Source: a bacterium
GTDB taxonomy: Bacteria; Actinomycetota; Acidimicrobiia; Acidimicrobiales; Bin134
Assembly (NCBI GenBank): GCA_026708015.1
Contig: JAPOVT010000016.1
Location: 1-40,830 of the forward strand
Length of the DNA stretch: 40,830 nt
Reading direction: 5' to 3'
Shown: one piece after another, positions 8,767 to 16,777 of the stretch
How the letters are laid out: each line of letters begins with the position of its first letter
Numbering within the stretch: position 1 is the stretch's first letter
Translations under genes and position numbers: made by a program
The notes under the pieces: generated by a model
Told to the model about the DNA's origin: nothing
Database searches by the model: none
What the model saw: the letters and a program-made list of their open reading frames with translations, nothing else

Positions 8767-8913
8767 TCAGCGAATGGGGCGGAAGAAGGCCCGTACCTCT
8801 TCCACCAGCACATCGGGGTTTTCAAGGGCGGGGAAGTGGCCGCCGTCGTCAACCTCGGTCCACCGGGTGATGTTGTAGTAGGGCTCGGCCACGGCGTCAG
8901 GATATGCGAGCGC
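8767..8913 (-). pseudogene. C-terminal fragment of an epoxide-hydrolase-type alpha/beta hydrolase
   Basis: 48 residues plus stop. The stretch YYNITRWTEVDDGGHFPALE followed by NPDVLVEEVRAFFRPIR is the end of EHN-type epoxide hydrolases, with the catalytic His in GGHF. The remaining ~330 residues, including the nucleophile region, are absent. The fragment begins directly after the TGA of the PQQ-propeller gene and is in the same frame, so it has no start of its own apart from a GTG at its eighth codon. I read it as the scar of a deletion that removed most of a hydrolase gene. Confidence 0.7.
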
Positions 8914-10509
8914 TCAACGATCGCCGATGGCGTAGAAGCCGCCGACGCGGTCGGCTACATAGATAACGCCCTTCCACACCGCAGGGGTGGCCTCCACACA
9001 GCCGCCCAGCGACATGCGCCACAGCTCGGGCGGTTCAACCGAGGGGAGCGAGATGTCGTAGGCGTAGATGTTGCCCGCGCAGTCACTTTGCATAAGCACC
9101 TCGCCGATCACCACCGGTGATGACCACACCGGACCGATCAGCCGCTTGAACCAAACGACCTCGCCGGTCTCGCGGCTCAACCCGTACAGGAAGCCGGCGT
9201 TGGTGGGCACGTACACCATCTCTTCGGTCAGCGCCGGGGTGGCCCACACCCCGTCGATGTCAGCGTTGCGGAGGTCTGTGCCCCAAACCAGGGGATCCTC
9301 GGCCAAAGGGTCGAGCTTGAGCATCTGGCCCAACTCCTGGCTGCGGGCATTGCCCCGCTCATACTCCACACCCACGTACAAGAAGCCCTCGCCGTCGGCC
9401 ACCACGGTGGCGTCCACGTCGTCGCCCGCCCAGTAGCGGAACACCCGCTCGGGCACCTGTCCGTCGGCCACCCCGGAGATGTCCCAGCCCTGCACTAGGC
9501 CCCCGGAGTTGGCGAAATAAAGGGTGTTGCCCACCACGGTCATTCCCGCCTCAATGGATACGTTGCCGTCGGTCACCACGTTGAGCAGCTCGTCGTCCCA
9601 GCCGGGGTTGGAGAACACCACTTCGGGATCGACGGTCACCATCCCGTCAGCGCCGAAGCCGCGGTTCAGCTTGATGATGAAGAAGTGGCTGTTCTCCCCG
9701 CCCTGGAACAGGTAGTCGTCCAACACCAGGGAGGCGCCGTCCCAATCGTCGTTCCACAGCACCGGCGACACTTCATTGGCATGCATTGACCAGAGCTGGG
9801 TCGGCTCCTCCCGGTCGAAGGCAATGATCCGGTATTCGTTGTCGCGCGCTCCGAAGTACACCAGGGGATAGCCGTCGGGATCGACGGTCACCGAACCCTT
9901 TACAAGATCGCCCACGACGAACTCGGGCAGCAGTTGCTCGCCGGTAGCGGCGTCCAGGAAGTGGACCCCCGGGGTGTAGGTGCCCGCAATCACCCAGGTG
10001 CGCTCATCCCACTCGATCACCGCCGGTTGGCCAGTCCAGCCCGCGCCGCACCACAGGGTGGTGCCCGCTTCCCAAGTGGTGAGCGAGCACAGATCCCGCT
10101 CGTCGCTTCCGGTGAACCGCCATAGCACCTCCGGCGCCTGGGGAGCCGGACCTGTGCCGTAAAAGGTGCGGGTGGGATTGCCCCGGAAGGTGAGCAACCC
10201 GGGCATACCGCTGGACGGCTGGAAGGCAGTGGCTGGATCCACCCAGCCGGGATAGGGCGTGGGTGTGGGTACCGGAGTGGGCGTGAGGGTGGGTGCCTCG
10301 GTGGGGGTGGTTTCTCCAGTGGGCGTGGGTTCGGGCGAAGGCGGGGCCGTCGATGCGGGAGTCGAGACAGGCGACGACGGGATCGGTGCCGGTGAAGTGG
10401 TGAACACGGGATCTTCCTCAACGAAGAACTGCCGATCCACCACCACGGCCACAACTCCGACGGTGGCGGCGATCACCGCAATCACAGCCCATGCTTTCCA
10501 CTGACGCAC
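8914..10509 (-). CDS. Membrane-anchored PQQ-type beta-propeller protein
   Basis: A 531-residue secreted or anchored protein. An N-terminal hydrophobic helix (about 6-26, AVIAVIAATVGVVAVVV) lacks a lipobox and looks like a signal anchor. It is followed by a ~60-residue Pro/Thr/Ser-rich linker with TPTPVPTPTP-like runs. The rest is a WD/PQQ-like propeller, with repeated blades such as GVHFLDAATGEQLLPEF, GFLYGLSRETGEVVWFK and GNIYAYD. No PQQ-binding catalytic set is seen, so it is probably a structural or binding propeller outside the membrane. The frame is open to a GTG at 10515. I prefer GTG 10509 because a TACGGT -10 (10522-10517) lies 7 nt upstream of it. It is divergent from the UGSC selenoprotein gene. 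Confidence 0.8.
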   Translation of the reverse strand: MRQWKAWAVIAVIAATVGVVAVVVDRQFFVEEDPVFTTSPAPIPSSPVSTPASTAPPSPEPTPTGETTPTEAPTLTPTPVPTPTPYPGWVDPATAFQPSSGMPGLLTFRGNPTRTFYGTGPAPQAPEVLWRFTGSDERDLCSLTTWEAGTTLWCGAGWTGQPAVIEWDERTWVIAGTYTPGVHFLDAATGEQLLPEFVVGDLVKGSVTVDPDGYPLVYFGARDNEYRIIAFDREEPTQLWSMHANEVSPVLWNDDWDGASLVLDDYLFQGGENSHFFIIKLNRGFGADGMVTVDPEVVFSNPGWDDELLNVVTDGNVSIEAGMTVVGNTLYFANSGGLVQGWDISGVADGQVPERVFRYWAGDDVDATVVADGEGFLYVGVEYERGNARSQELGQMLKLDPLAEDPLVWGTDLRNADIDGVWATPALTEEMVYVPTNAGFLYGLSRETGEVVWFKRLIGPVWSSPVVIGEVLMQSDCAGNIYAYDISLPSVEPPELWRMSLGGCVEATPAVWKGVIYVADRVGGFYAIGDR

Positions 10510-10514
10510 TTGCA

Positions 10515-10523
10515 CTACCGTAG
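10515..10523. promoter_or_regulatory. Overlapping back-to-back -10 elements (CTACCGTAG)
   Basis: The nearly palindromic CTACCGTAG holds TACCGT on the plus strand (10516-10521), ending 6 nt before the ATG of the UGSC gene. On the minus strand it holds TACGGT (10522-10517), ending 7 nt before the GTG of the propeller gene. Both messages would be leaderless and would use almost the same base pairs for their -10, so the two genes should compete for polymerase. Clear -35 boxes were not found. Confidence 0.45.
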
Positions 10524-10527
10524 AGCC

Positions 10528-11055
10528 ATGGCGATCGAATACTTGGACCCACAGGCTGATCCGGGCAAATCAGTAACCCCTTACGAGCTGTCCGCAGGAA
10601 GCGGAGCTCTCACCATCGGGCTGTTGGCCAACGGATTTCCCGACTCGGTGCCGTTCATGGATGCGGTGGGCGAGAGCCTGCGTAGGGTGCGCCCCGACGT
10701 GGAGGTTCGAGCCTGGAACAAGGGCAACGCCTCGATGGTGGCCGACGACCAGCTCATGGGCGAGATCACCGAGACGTGCGACGCGGTGGTGGCTGCGTAC
10801 GGCCATTGAGGCAGTTGCACCAGCGGCACCGTGCGTGACGCCATCAAAGCCGCCCACCACGACACCCCAGCGGTGGCTTTGGTGACCACCAAATTCTCCC
10901 CCCAGGGCGACTTCGTATCCCGGTCGGCGGGCATGCCCGACATTCCCCGGGTGATCCTCCCCCACCCGGTAGCCGGCACCGGGGAAAAGGCCATGAAGAT
11001 GGTGGCCGACGACATCGCTGACGAGGTGCTCCAGGCGCTGGGCACCGCCGAATGA
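10528..11055 (+). CDS. UGSC-family selenoprotein (in-frame TGA read as selenocysteine)
   Basis: 175 residues from ATG 10528 to the stop at 11053-11055, with one in-frame TGA at 10807-10809 as codon 94. The motif there is U94-G-S-C97, preceded by DAVVAAYGH and followed by TSGTVRDAIKAA. This is the redox motif of the UGSC-containing (seleno)protein family known from marine metagenome surveys; Cys-containing homologues read CGSC. The frame stays coding on both sides, and a SECIS-like hairpin follows the TGA. The later part (TPAVALVTTKFSPQGDFVSR, then IPRVILPHPV) recalls the Sec-containing C-terminal part of glycine/betaine reductase GrdB (UGTCT motif, then IPHP); that link is from memory. Probably a selenol/thiol redox enzyme in the cytoplasm. 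Its stop overlaps the start of the next gene (ATGA). A leaderless -10 lies 6 nt before the ATG. Alternatives are a nonsense mutation or a sequencing error. Confidence 0.85.
10810..10842 (+). promoter_or_regulatory. Candidate bacterial SECIS hairpin after the Sec codon
   Basis: Immediately after the TGA, GGC (10810-10812) pairs with GCC (10840-10842), GTT (10814-10816) with GAC (10837-10839, one G-U), and GCAC (10817-10820) with GTGC (10831-10834). A10813 and G10835-T10836 are bulged. The 10-nt apical loop (10821-10830, CAGCGGCACC) exposes GG at 16-17 nt after the TGA. Position and form suit a SelB-binding bSECIS. Paired by eye; not folded by program. Confidence 0.6.
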
Positions 11056-12152
11056 GCAAACGGCTGACAGCGCTCTCCGAGGAGGACGCTCTCGAACAGC
11101 TCCACGAGGCGGGATGCACCGACGGCCTGCCCGTGGTGATACCCACCCCGGCCCGGGTCGAGCGCATGGTTCTGGCCTCGGGCCTCGACGGCGATGTCTC
11201 GCTGGGCCAGCTTGGCCCCAACCTGGGCGAGGCCACTGTGGAGAAGGCCGCCATTGCTGCGGTGATGGCCGGCTGTCTGTCCGACTACTTCCCGGTGGTG
11301 GTGGCCGCTGTCCGGGCGGTGTCCGACCCCCGGTTGGACATGACCGAAGTACAGGCCACCACCCACAACCTGGGGCCGCTGCTAGTGGTCAACGGACCGG
11401 CGGTAGGAGCGTGCGGCATCGCCTCGGGCTTCGGCGCGCTGGGCCCCGGCCACCGGGCCAACGCAAGCATTGGCCGGGCGGTGCGCCTGGCCATGATCAA
11501 CATCGGCGGCGGGCGACCGGGCACCTCCGACATGGCGCTGCTCGGCCATCCCGGCAAATTCACTTTTTGTCTGGGCGAGGACGAGGAGGCCAGCCCCTTC
11601 CCGCCGCTGCACACCTCACTGGGCTATGGCATCGACCAGAGCACGGTCACAGTGTCATGCACCGAAGGGCCGCATTCGGTGCTGTGCTTTCCCGACGACA
11701 ACCCCGAGGTGTACGCCGACCACCTGCTGAATGTGCTGGCCGCCTCGCTGTCGGGGCTGGGGGCCAACAACACACATTTCGCCCGGGGAACTCAGGTGCT
11801 GGTGCTCAACCCCGACCACGCCATCGCCCTGGCCGACGTGGGCCACGACCGGGCCTCCATCGCCGAGGCACTCCATCAACGGGCCAAGCGATCCTGGTCG
11901 GAGCTGTCTGCGGTTCGGGCCCGGGGTTCGGGCATCGACCGCCATCAGCGCAGCCAAGGCGAAGATCCAGACGTGACAATCCATGCCCTGAGCAGCCCCG
12001 AGGCCCTGCTCATCCTGGTCGCCGGAGGCACCGGCCTGTACTCCGCGGTCATGCCCTCCTGGGGGGCCGGTCCCCACGGCAACGGCCACATCACCGTGGA
12101 GATCGACTTCGACCAGTCCTGCGAAGTGCCGCTGGTACGAGCCAGTCAATAG
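11052..12152 (+). CDS. Conserved partner protein of the UGSC selenoprotein, function unknown
   Basis: 366 residues, starting inside the stop of the UGSC gene (ATGA), so translation is probably coupled. From memory it belongs to a conserved uncharacterised family found beside or fused to UGSC/CGSC proteins, with hallmark blocks EAGCTDGLPVVIPTPARVER (near 19-38), MAGCLSDYFPVVVAAV, ATTHNLGPLLVVNGP, GPGHRANASIGRAVRLAMIN and GKFTFCLGEDEEASPFPPLH. Cysteines recur in these blocks (CTDGLP, AGCLS, TFCLG) and could serve thiol chemistry or ligate a metal. No signal peptide or membrane helix is evident. The reaction is unknown. The tight coupling suggests a two-subunit enzyme with the selenoprotein as its redox subunit; that is inference. 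Confidence 0.8.
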   Translation: MSKRLTALSEEDALEQLHEAGCTDGLPVVIPTPARVERMVLASGLDGDVSLGQLGPNLGEATVEKAAIAAVMAGCLSDYFPVVVAAVRAVSDPRLDMTEVQATTHNLGPLLVVNGPAVGACGIASGFGALGPGHRANASIGRAVRLAMINIGGGRPGTSDMALLGHPGKFTFCLGEDEEASPFPPLHTSLGYGIDQSTVTVSCTEGPHSVLCFPDDNPEVYADHLLNVLAASLSGLGANNTHFARGTQVLVLNPDHAIALADVGHDRASIAEALHQRAKRSWSELSAVRARGSGIDRHQRSQGEDPDVTIHALSSPEALLILVAGGTGLYSAVMPSWGAGPHGNGHITVEIDFDQSCEVPLVRASQ

Positions 12153-12205
12153 CCCTCGAATTCGTCGCCGCAAAACCGTCGTCCTTCGCTGGTAGCATTT
12201 CGGCT

Positions 12206-13108
12206 ATGGGTCGATTTCGCCGAACTATGGACACCGCCAAAGCGTCATGGGCGGTTTTGCAACATGATCGAGAACTGGCGATCTTGCCGATACTGGGGGC
12301 ACTGGCCTCGATAGCGGTGGTATTAGCCGTTGGCCTGCCCATCTGGCTTTCCACCGATGGGATTGACGACGGGGGCAGCAGCGCGGGAAGCGATCCCATG
12401 CTGTGGATTGGCGGGATCATCATCTTGCTTGCCGTCACAGTCATCACCGTGTTCTTCAACGCCGCAGTGGTATCGGGAGCCCGGGAGAGGTTCAGCGGGG
12501 GTGATCCCACAATCTCCAGCGCCATCAAGGGTGCGTTCTCCCGGCTTCACGTGATCGTGCCCTGGGCGATTCTCGCGCTGACCGTCGGGATGATCATTCG
12601 ACTGATACAGAGTTCGGACAACATCGTCGCTCGCATTCTCGGCAGCCTCCTCAACATGGCCTGGGGGGTGCTCACCTTCCTGGTAGTGCCCATCCTGGTG
12701 GTCGAGCAGACCGGGCCGTTCCAGTCGCTGAGCCGCTCAGGAGAGCTGCTGCGCCACACTTGGGGTGAGAACTTGATCGCCCAGGTGGGGTTCGGCATCA
12801 TCGGATTCGTGGTCGCCATCCCAGGCATCATCATCATCGCTTTGGGGGCGTCAGCAGGATCGGTAGGCGCACTGGTCGCGATCGTTATCGGGTTTGGCTG
12901 GATCGCTTTGGTGTCGGTGGTGATCAGCACCCTCACCGCCATCTTTCAAATGGCTCTCTACATCTACGCCACCACCGGCCAGGTGCCCATGGGGTTCGAG
13001 CAATCCGGCATCAGCGACACTTTCAACGAACGGTCCCAAGGTCCCCTCATGCGAGGCTTCGGCGGTGGGGGTCTTGGCGGCGGGGGCTTCGGGGGCGGCA
13101 GGTTCTAA
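12206..13108 (+). CDS. DUF6159-like multi-pass membrane protein with Gly-rich tail
   Basis: 300 residues with about five to six hydrophobic helices: near 28-48 (ILGALASIAVVLAVGLPIW), 66-85, 118-135, 150-168, 195-220 and 225-250. The N-terminus reads MGRFRRTMDTAKASWAVLQH, the usual opening of DUF6159-type proteins. The tail is very glycine-rich (GFGGGGLGGGGFGGGRF) and probably disordered in the cytoplasm. Function unknown. A TAGCAT -10 (12193-12198) ends 7 nt before the ATG, so the mRNA is probably leaderless. It follows the UGSC pair by 53 bp but appears to have its own promoter. Its stop is 3 bp from the convergent SnoaL-like gene. Confidence 0.75.
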   Translation: MGRFRRTMDTAKASWAVLQHDRELAILPILGALASIAVVLAVGLPIWLSTDGIDDGGSSAGSDPMLWIGGIIILLAVTVITVFFNAAVVSGARERFSGGDPTISSAIKGAFSRLHVIVPWAILALTVGMIIRLIQSSDNIVARILGSLLNMAWGVLTFLVVPILVVEQTGPFQSLSRSGELLRHTWGENLIAQVGFGIIGFVVAIPGIIIIALGASAGSVGALVAIVIGFGWIALVSVVISTLTAIFQMALYIYATTGQVPMGFEQSGISDTFNERSQGPLMRGFGGGGLGGGGFGGGRF

Positions 13109-13111
13109 CCG

Positions 13112-13516
13112 CTAGCCCTCAGCAGGCGCCATCGCAGCCCGGGCTATTTCCGGGTTGAGGTACTCCCTGGTAAAGCAGACTTTGCCGTCGCGGAAGCGCC
13201 ATACGCCGATATAGCGGTTGGAGTAGCGGCGGCCGGTAGGGATCACCTCACCCTGGCTGACATATTCGGCGATCAGCAGATCGGGATCGGCGCACGGGTA
13301 CACCTCCGTGATGTGCAGGGTGAAGCGGAACAATTGGAAAGCTCCCACTAGCCGCTCCCGCACCGCCTCTTTGCCCTCGGTCCGATCCAGATTCTCGGGA
13401 TGGGCGTAGGGCAGCTCCAGCACATAGTCGTCGGTGTAGTGGGCCACCACTGCGTCGGCATCGCCCATGGAGTCGAACACCGACTGAAGGATCTCAAGGT
13501 TGGTCCGCTTGCTCAT
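13112..13516 (-). CDS. SnoaL-like/NTF2-fold protein
   Basis: 134 residues forming one SnoaL-like alpha+beta cone. Helices come first (NLEILQSVFDSMGDADAVVA), then HYTDDYVLELPYAHPENLDR, a helix containing GKEAVRERLVGAF, and the closing strands YIGVWRFRDGKVCFTREYLN. Family members are small cytoplasmic isomerases, dehydratases or ligand-binding proteins, such as ketosteroid isomerase relatives and polyketide cyclases. No catalytic pair can be assigned with confidence. The start is an ATG; its 5' end faces the second CoA-transferase. It may act on an intermediate of the neighbouring CoA-linked pathway, but only proximity suggests that. Confidence 0.75.
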   Translation of the reverse strand: MSKRTNLEILQSVFDSMGDADAVVAHYTDDYVLELPYAHPENLDRTEGKEAVRERLVGAFQLFRFTLHITEVYPCADPDLLIAEYVSQGEVIPTGRRYSNRYIGVWRFRDGKVCFTREYLNPEIARAAMAPAEG

Positions 13517-13575
13517 CTCGCTAGTTGACCACGTTCTTCGAACCCGCGTGAATGCTGGGGGTAGTGTCGCGCTTC

Positions 13576-15975
13576 GTGTCTTCGAATGAACTGCCGCTGA
13601 GCGGCCTGAGGGTCATCGACATGGCCGACATCAAGGGTGAGTTGGCTGGGCGGTTGCTGGCCGACTTCGGTGCCGACGTGATCCGGGTGGAGCCGCCCAG
13701 CGGGGCCGAATCCCGGCGCATGCCCCCGTTCGCCCCCGAAGGCGACACCAGCCTGTACTTCGCCTTCCGCAACTTCAACAAGCGGGGCATCACCGTGGAT
13801 GTGACCGCGGCTGAGGGACAGGCCCAGCTACGAGAACTGCTGGCCAGCGCCGACGTGTGGATCGAGTCCTCCAAGCCGGGAACACTGGCCCCCTACGGAC
13901 TGGATCCCCGAGAGGTTTCCACCGAATTAGAGCATTTGTTGGTGCTGTCAATCACCGACTTCGGCCAGGAAGGTCCCTATGCCCAATTCGAGGCCACCGA
14001 CGAAGTGATCCAGGCTCTGAGCGGCCATCTTGCCGCCTCCGGCATCCCGGAGAAGCCGCCGCTGCTCATCCCCGGCGCCTTCGCCTACGACGCCGCCGGG
14101 GTGGTGGGCGCGTTGACCGTGCTCATCGGCCTGGTGGCCAAACAGCGCACCGGGCGGGGCCAGCACTTGGACTTCTCAGTGCTGGAGGCGGCCATCCAAC
14201 TCAATACCTGGCAGCTGGCCAACATGCAGCCCACCTTGGACGCTGGCATTGATCCGCCCATTGTCCGTTCGGGCACCACCGTGGTGTACCCGCTGTTCGA
14301 GACGGCCGACGGATTCATCACCATGGTGATCCTCAGCCCCCGCCAGTGGTTCGCCATGTGGGAGTGGATGGGCCGTCCCGAGGCGTTCGCCGACGAGATG
14401 TGGAGCCAGACCATCACCCGGATCATGAACGGCGACGTGTTGAACCCGGTGATCGCCGAGCATTTTGCCCCCATGATGATGGAAGAGGCCGCGGCCGAGG
14501 CTCAGCGCCGAGGCGTAGTAGTCACCCCCATGCTCAAGCCATCCGACATCCTGGTGAACGAGCACTACGTGTCCAGATCGACGTTCGTGCCGATGGACGT
14601 GTCCCCCGGCGTGCAGGCGGCCGCGACCTCGGGATTCATGGAGATGAACCAAGAGCGCCAGGGGTTCCGGTTCGGAGCACCGGCAGTGGGCGAGCACGAC
14701 GACGAGGTGGCCGCGGAGGTGGCGGTCGCCGAGCCCCGAGGGCCCGTGCCTGATGCCGGTGAGTTGGCCCATCCGCTGGCCGGGCTGCGGGTGCTGGACT
14801 TCGGCCACGGCGGCGTGGGCGTGGAGGGCGGGCGGATGCTGGCCGAATACGGCGCCGACGTGATCAAGATCGAGACCCGCACCTATCCCGACTTCATGCG
14901 ATTGGTGACCGGCACCGAGATGACGGCTTCGTTCGCCTCGTCGAGCCGCACCAAGCGCAGCTTCGGGGTCAACTCCAAGATTCCCGAGGGCCTCGCGGTG
15001 CTGAAGGAACTGGCCAAAACAGCCGACATCGTGATCGAGAACAACTCCACCGGCACCATGGACGCCATGGGGGTGGGCTATGAAGCGCTCAAAGAGATCA
15101 ACCCCGGAGTGTGCATGGCCAGCAGCCAGCTCATGGGCTCGACCGGAGCCTACGCCGACTGGATCGGCTACGGGCCCACCATCCAAACCGTGGGGGGCAT
15201 CAAGTACCTGTGGAACTTCACCGACGGCGACCCGCCGCCGGGGTCCAACGCCATTCACCCCGACCACCTGGCCGGACGGCTGTGCGCTCTGGGCGCACTG
15301 GTCGGGTTGCTGAACCGGGAGCGCCGGGGCGAAGGGTCCCAAGCCGAGATCAGCCAAGCTGAGGCGCTGGTCAACACGTTGGGCGACTTGTTCATGGCCG
15401 AGTCGCTCAGCCCCGGATCGGTACAGCCGGTGGGCAACGACTCCGACCAGGGCGCTCCCTGGGGTGTGTTCCAGTGCGCCGGCAACCAGCAGTGGAGCGT
15501 GGTGTGTGTGCGCCACGACGCCGACTGGGCCGCGCTCAAGCAAGCCATGGGCAACCCGGCCTGGGCCGACGACTCGGCCTACGACACTGTGGTCGGCCGC
15601 ATGGCTGCCCGGGAAGCAGTCAACGCCGGAGTGGCTGAGTGGACCGCCAACCTCTCACCGCTGGAAGTCCAAGATGCCTGCCAGGCCGTCGGCGTCCCCG
15701 GCTCGGCCATGCTGACCGCCTTGGATCACATGACCGACCCCCACCTCAGCGAGCGTGGGTTCCCGCTCGAGGTTTTCCAACCCGGCGCCGGCAACCTGGT
15801 GCTGGAAGGCCCCTGCTTCTACGGCAGCGAAATGCCCACGCCCCCGGTCCACGCCGCCCCCCTCCTCGGCGAGCACACCCGCCAGATCTGCATCGAGGAT
15901 CTGGGCATGGACCCCGCCGAAGTGGACCGGCTCGTCGAAATGGGCGCCCTCGAAGTCCCGCTACCCGAGGACTGA
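13576..15975 (+). CDS. Two-domain CaiB/BaiF CoA-transferase (second copy)
   Basis: A 799-residue protein with two tandem class III CoA-transferase domains, about 8-375 (LSGLRVIDMADIKGELAGRL) and 405-790 (LAGLRVLDFGHGGVGVEGG). It has the same architecture as the gene at 675-3098 but is diverged. Both halves carry Glu where formyl-CoA transferase has its nucleophilic Asp (HLDFSVLEAAI in the first, AEISQAEALVN in the second), so its activity may differ. The frame is open from an ATG at 13552. I prefer GTG 13576 because a TAGTGT -10 (13562-13567) lies 8 nt upstream and the domain begins just after. It is convergent with the SDR gene 16 bp downstream. Expected role: CoA activation of an organic acid, or an acyl-CoA epimerase-like role. 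Confidence 0.87.
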   Translation: MSSNELPLSGLRVIDMADIKGELAGRLLADFGADVIRVEPPSGAESRRMPPFAPEGDTSLYFAFRNFNKRGITVDVTAAEGQAQLRELLASADVWIESSKPGTLAPYGLDPREVSTELEHLLVLSITDFGQEGPYAQFEATDEVIQALSGHLAASGIPEKPPLLIPGAFAYDAAGVVGALTVLIGLVAKQRTGRGQHLDFSVLEAAIQLNTWQLANMQPTLDAGIDPPIVRSGTTVVYPLFETADGFITMVILSPRQWFAMWEWMGRPEAFADEMWSQTITRIMNGDVLNPVIAEHFAPMMMEEAAAEAQRRGVVVTPMLKPSDILVNEHYVSRSTFVPMDVSPGVQAAATSGFMEMNQERQGFRFGAPAVGEHDDEVAAEVAVAEPRGPVPDAGELAHPLAGLRVLDFGHGGVGVEGGRMLAEYGADVIKIETRTYPDFMRLVTGTEMTASFASSSRTKRSFGVNSKIPEGLAVLKELAKTADIVIENNSTGTMDAMGVGYEALKEINPGVCMASSQLMGSTGAYADWIGYGPTIQTVGGIKYLWNFTDGDPPPGSNAIHPDHLAGRLCALGALVGLLNRERRGEGSQAEISQAEALVNTLGDLFMAESLSPGSVQPVGNDSDQGAPWGVFQCAGNQQWSVVCVRHDADWAALKQAMGNPAWADDSAYDTVVGRMAAREAVNAGVAEWTANLSPLEVQDACQAVGVPGSAMLTALDHMTDPHLSERGFPLEVFQPGAGNLVLEGPCFYGSEMPTPPVHAAPLLGEHTRQICIEDLGMDPAEVDRLVEMGALEVPLPED

Positions 15976-15991
15976 TCGGCCAGCAGCGCGG

Positions 15992-16777
15992 TTAGCCGAT
16001 GACGAGACCCCCGTTGGGGGTGATGGTCTCGCCGGTGACGAAGTCGCTCTCGTCGGAGGCCAGGTAGAGGGCGGCATAGGCGATGTCCTCAGGCTGGCCG
16101 ATGCGGCCCGCGGGGGTGATCATCTTGAGTCCCTCGATCATGGTCTCGTCCACTCCGGCCACCATCGGGGTGTCGATGACGCCGGGGCACACTGCGTTGG
16201 CCCGGATGCCGTGGGGAGCGCAGAATCGGGCCATCGCCCGGACGAACCCCAACAGGCCGGCCTTGGCAGTGGCGTAGTGAATCGGCCCCCACCCGGCCAG
16301 TCCGGCGATGGACGACATGCAGATAACTGACGCCTTCAGGTCGGTGTCGATGACTCGGGACAGCATGGCCCGGGTGCAGTAAAAGGCGCCGTTGAGATGG
16401 ATGTCGAGCATCCGCTGCCAGCCGTCGTCGCCCATGTCCACGATCTGGCGATCGCCACCGGTGTTTCCCTCCCCGGAGCCGTCACCGGGGGTGCTGTCCA
16501 CGCCAGCGTTGTTCACCAGCACGGTAACCGGCCCGAAGCGGTCGTCGATGTCGGCGAACATGGCCTCGATGGCCTTGCTGTCGGACACGTCGCAAGCTGC
16601 GCTCATGGCCTCGCCCCCGTTGGCGATCACCTGATCGGCGGTGGCCGCAGCCGCGGCCTCGTTGAGGTCTTGCACCACCACCTTGGCGCCCTCGCTGGCG
16701 AACAACACGCTGATGGCGGTGCCTAAGCCGCCACCTCCACCGGTTACCAGGGCAACTTTGCCGTCCAGTCTTCCCAT
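15992..16777 (-). CDS. Short-chain dehydrogenase/reductase (SDR), FabG-like
   Basis: Classical SDR of 261 residues. It shows the cofactor motif VTGGGGGLG near 10-18, NNAG (in VLVNNAGVDS), the catalytic Ser in MSSIAG, and YATAK with the catalytic Tyr and Lys. The C-terminus (TGETITPNGGLVIG) is a standard FabG-like ending. The reading frame is open a further 48 codons upstream, but an AGGAGG sits 8-9 nt before the ATG at 16777, and the SDR fold starts there. It oxidises or reduces a hydroxy or keto group using NAD(P). Its promoter region lies against the truncated ORF at 16915. Confidence 0.9.
   Translation of the reverse strand: MGRLDGKVALVTGGGGGLGTAISVLFASEGAKVVVQDLNEAAAAATADQVIANGGEAMSAACDVSDSKAIEAMFADIDDRFGPVTVLVNNAGVDSTPGDGSGEGNTGGDRQIVDMGDDGWQRMLDIHLNGAFYCTRAMLSRVIDTDLKASVICMSSIAGLAGWGPIHYATAKAGLLGFVRAMARFCAPHGIRANAVCPGVIDTPMVAGVDETMIEGLKMITPAGRIGQPEDIAYAALYLASDESDFVTGETITPNGGLVIG

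Noticed and set aside
8914..8916. TGA at the end of the propeller gene followed in frame by coding-like sequence, as a second selenocysteine codon
   Set aside because: The downstream 48 residues belong to an unrelated epoxide-hydrolase C-terminus, the propeller is complete at the TGA, and no redox motif surrounds it.
10831..11055. Separate 74-residue gene starting at GTG 10831
   Set aside because: No ribosome site or -10 at the right distance, and the frame is the direct continuation of the UGSC protein.
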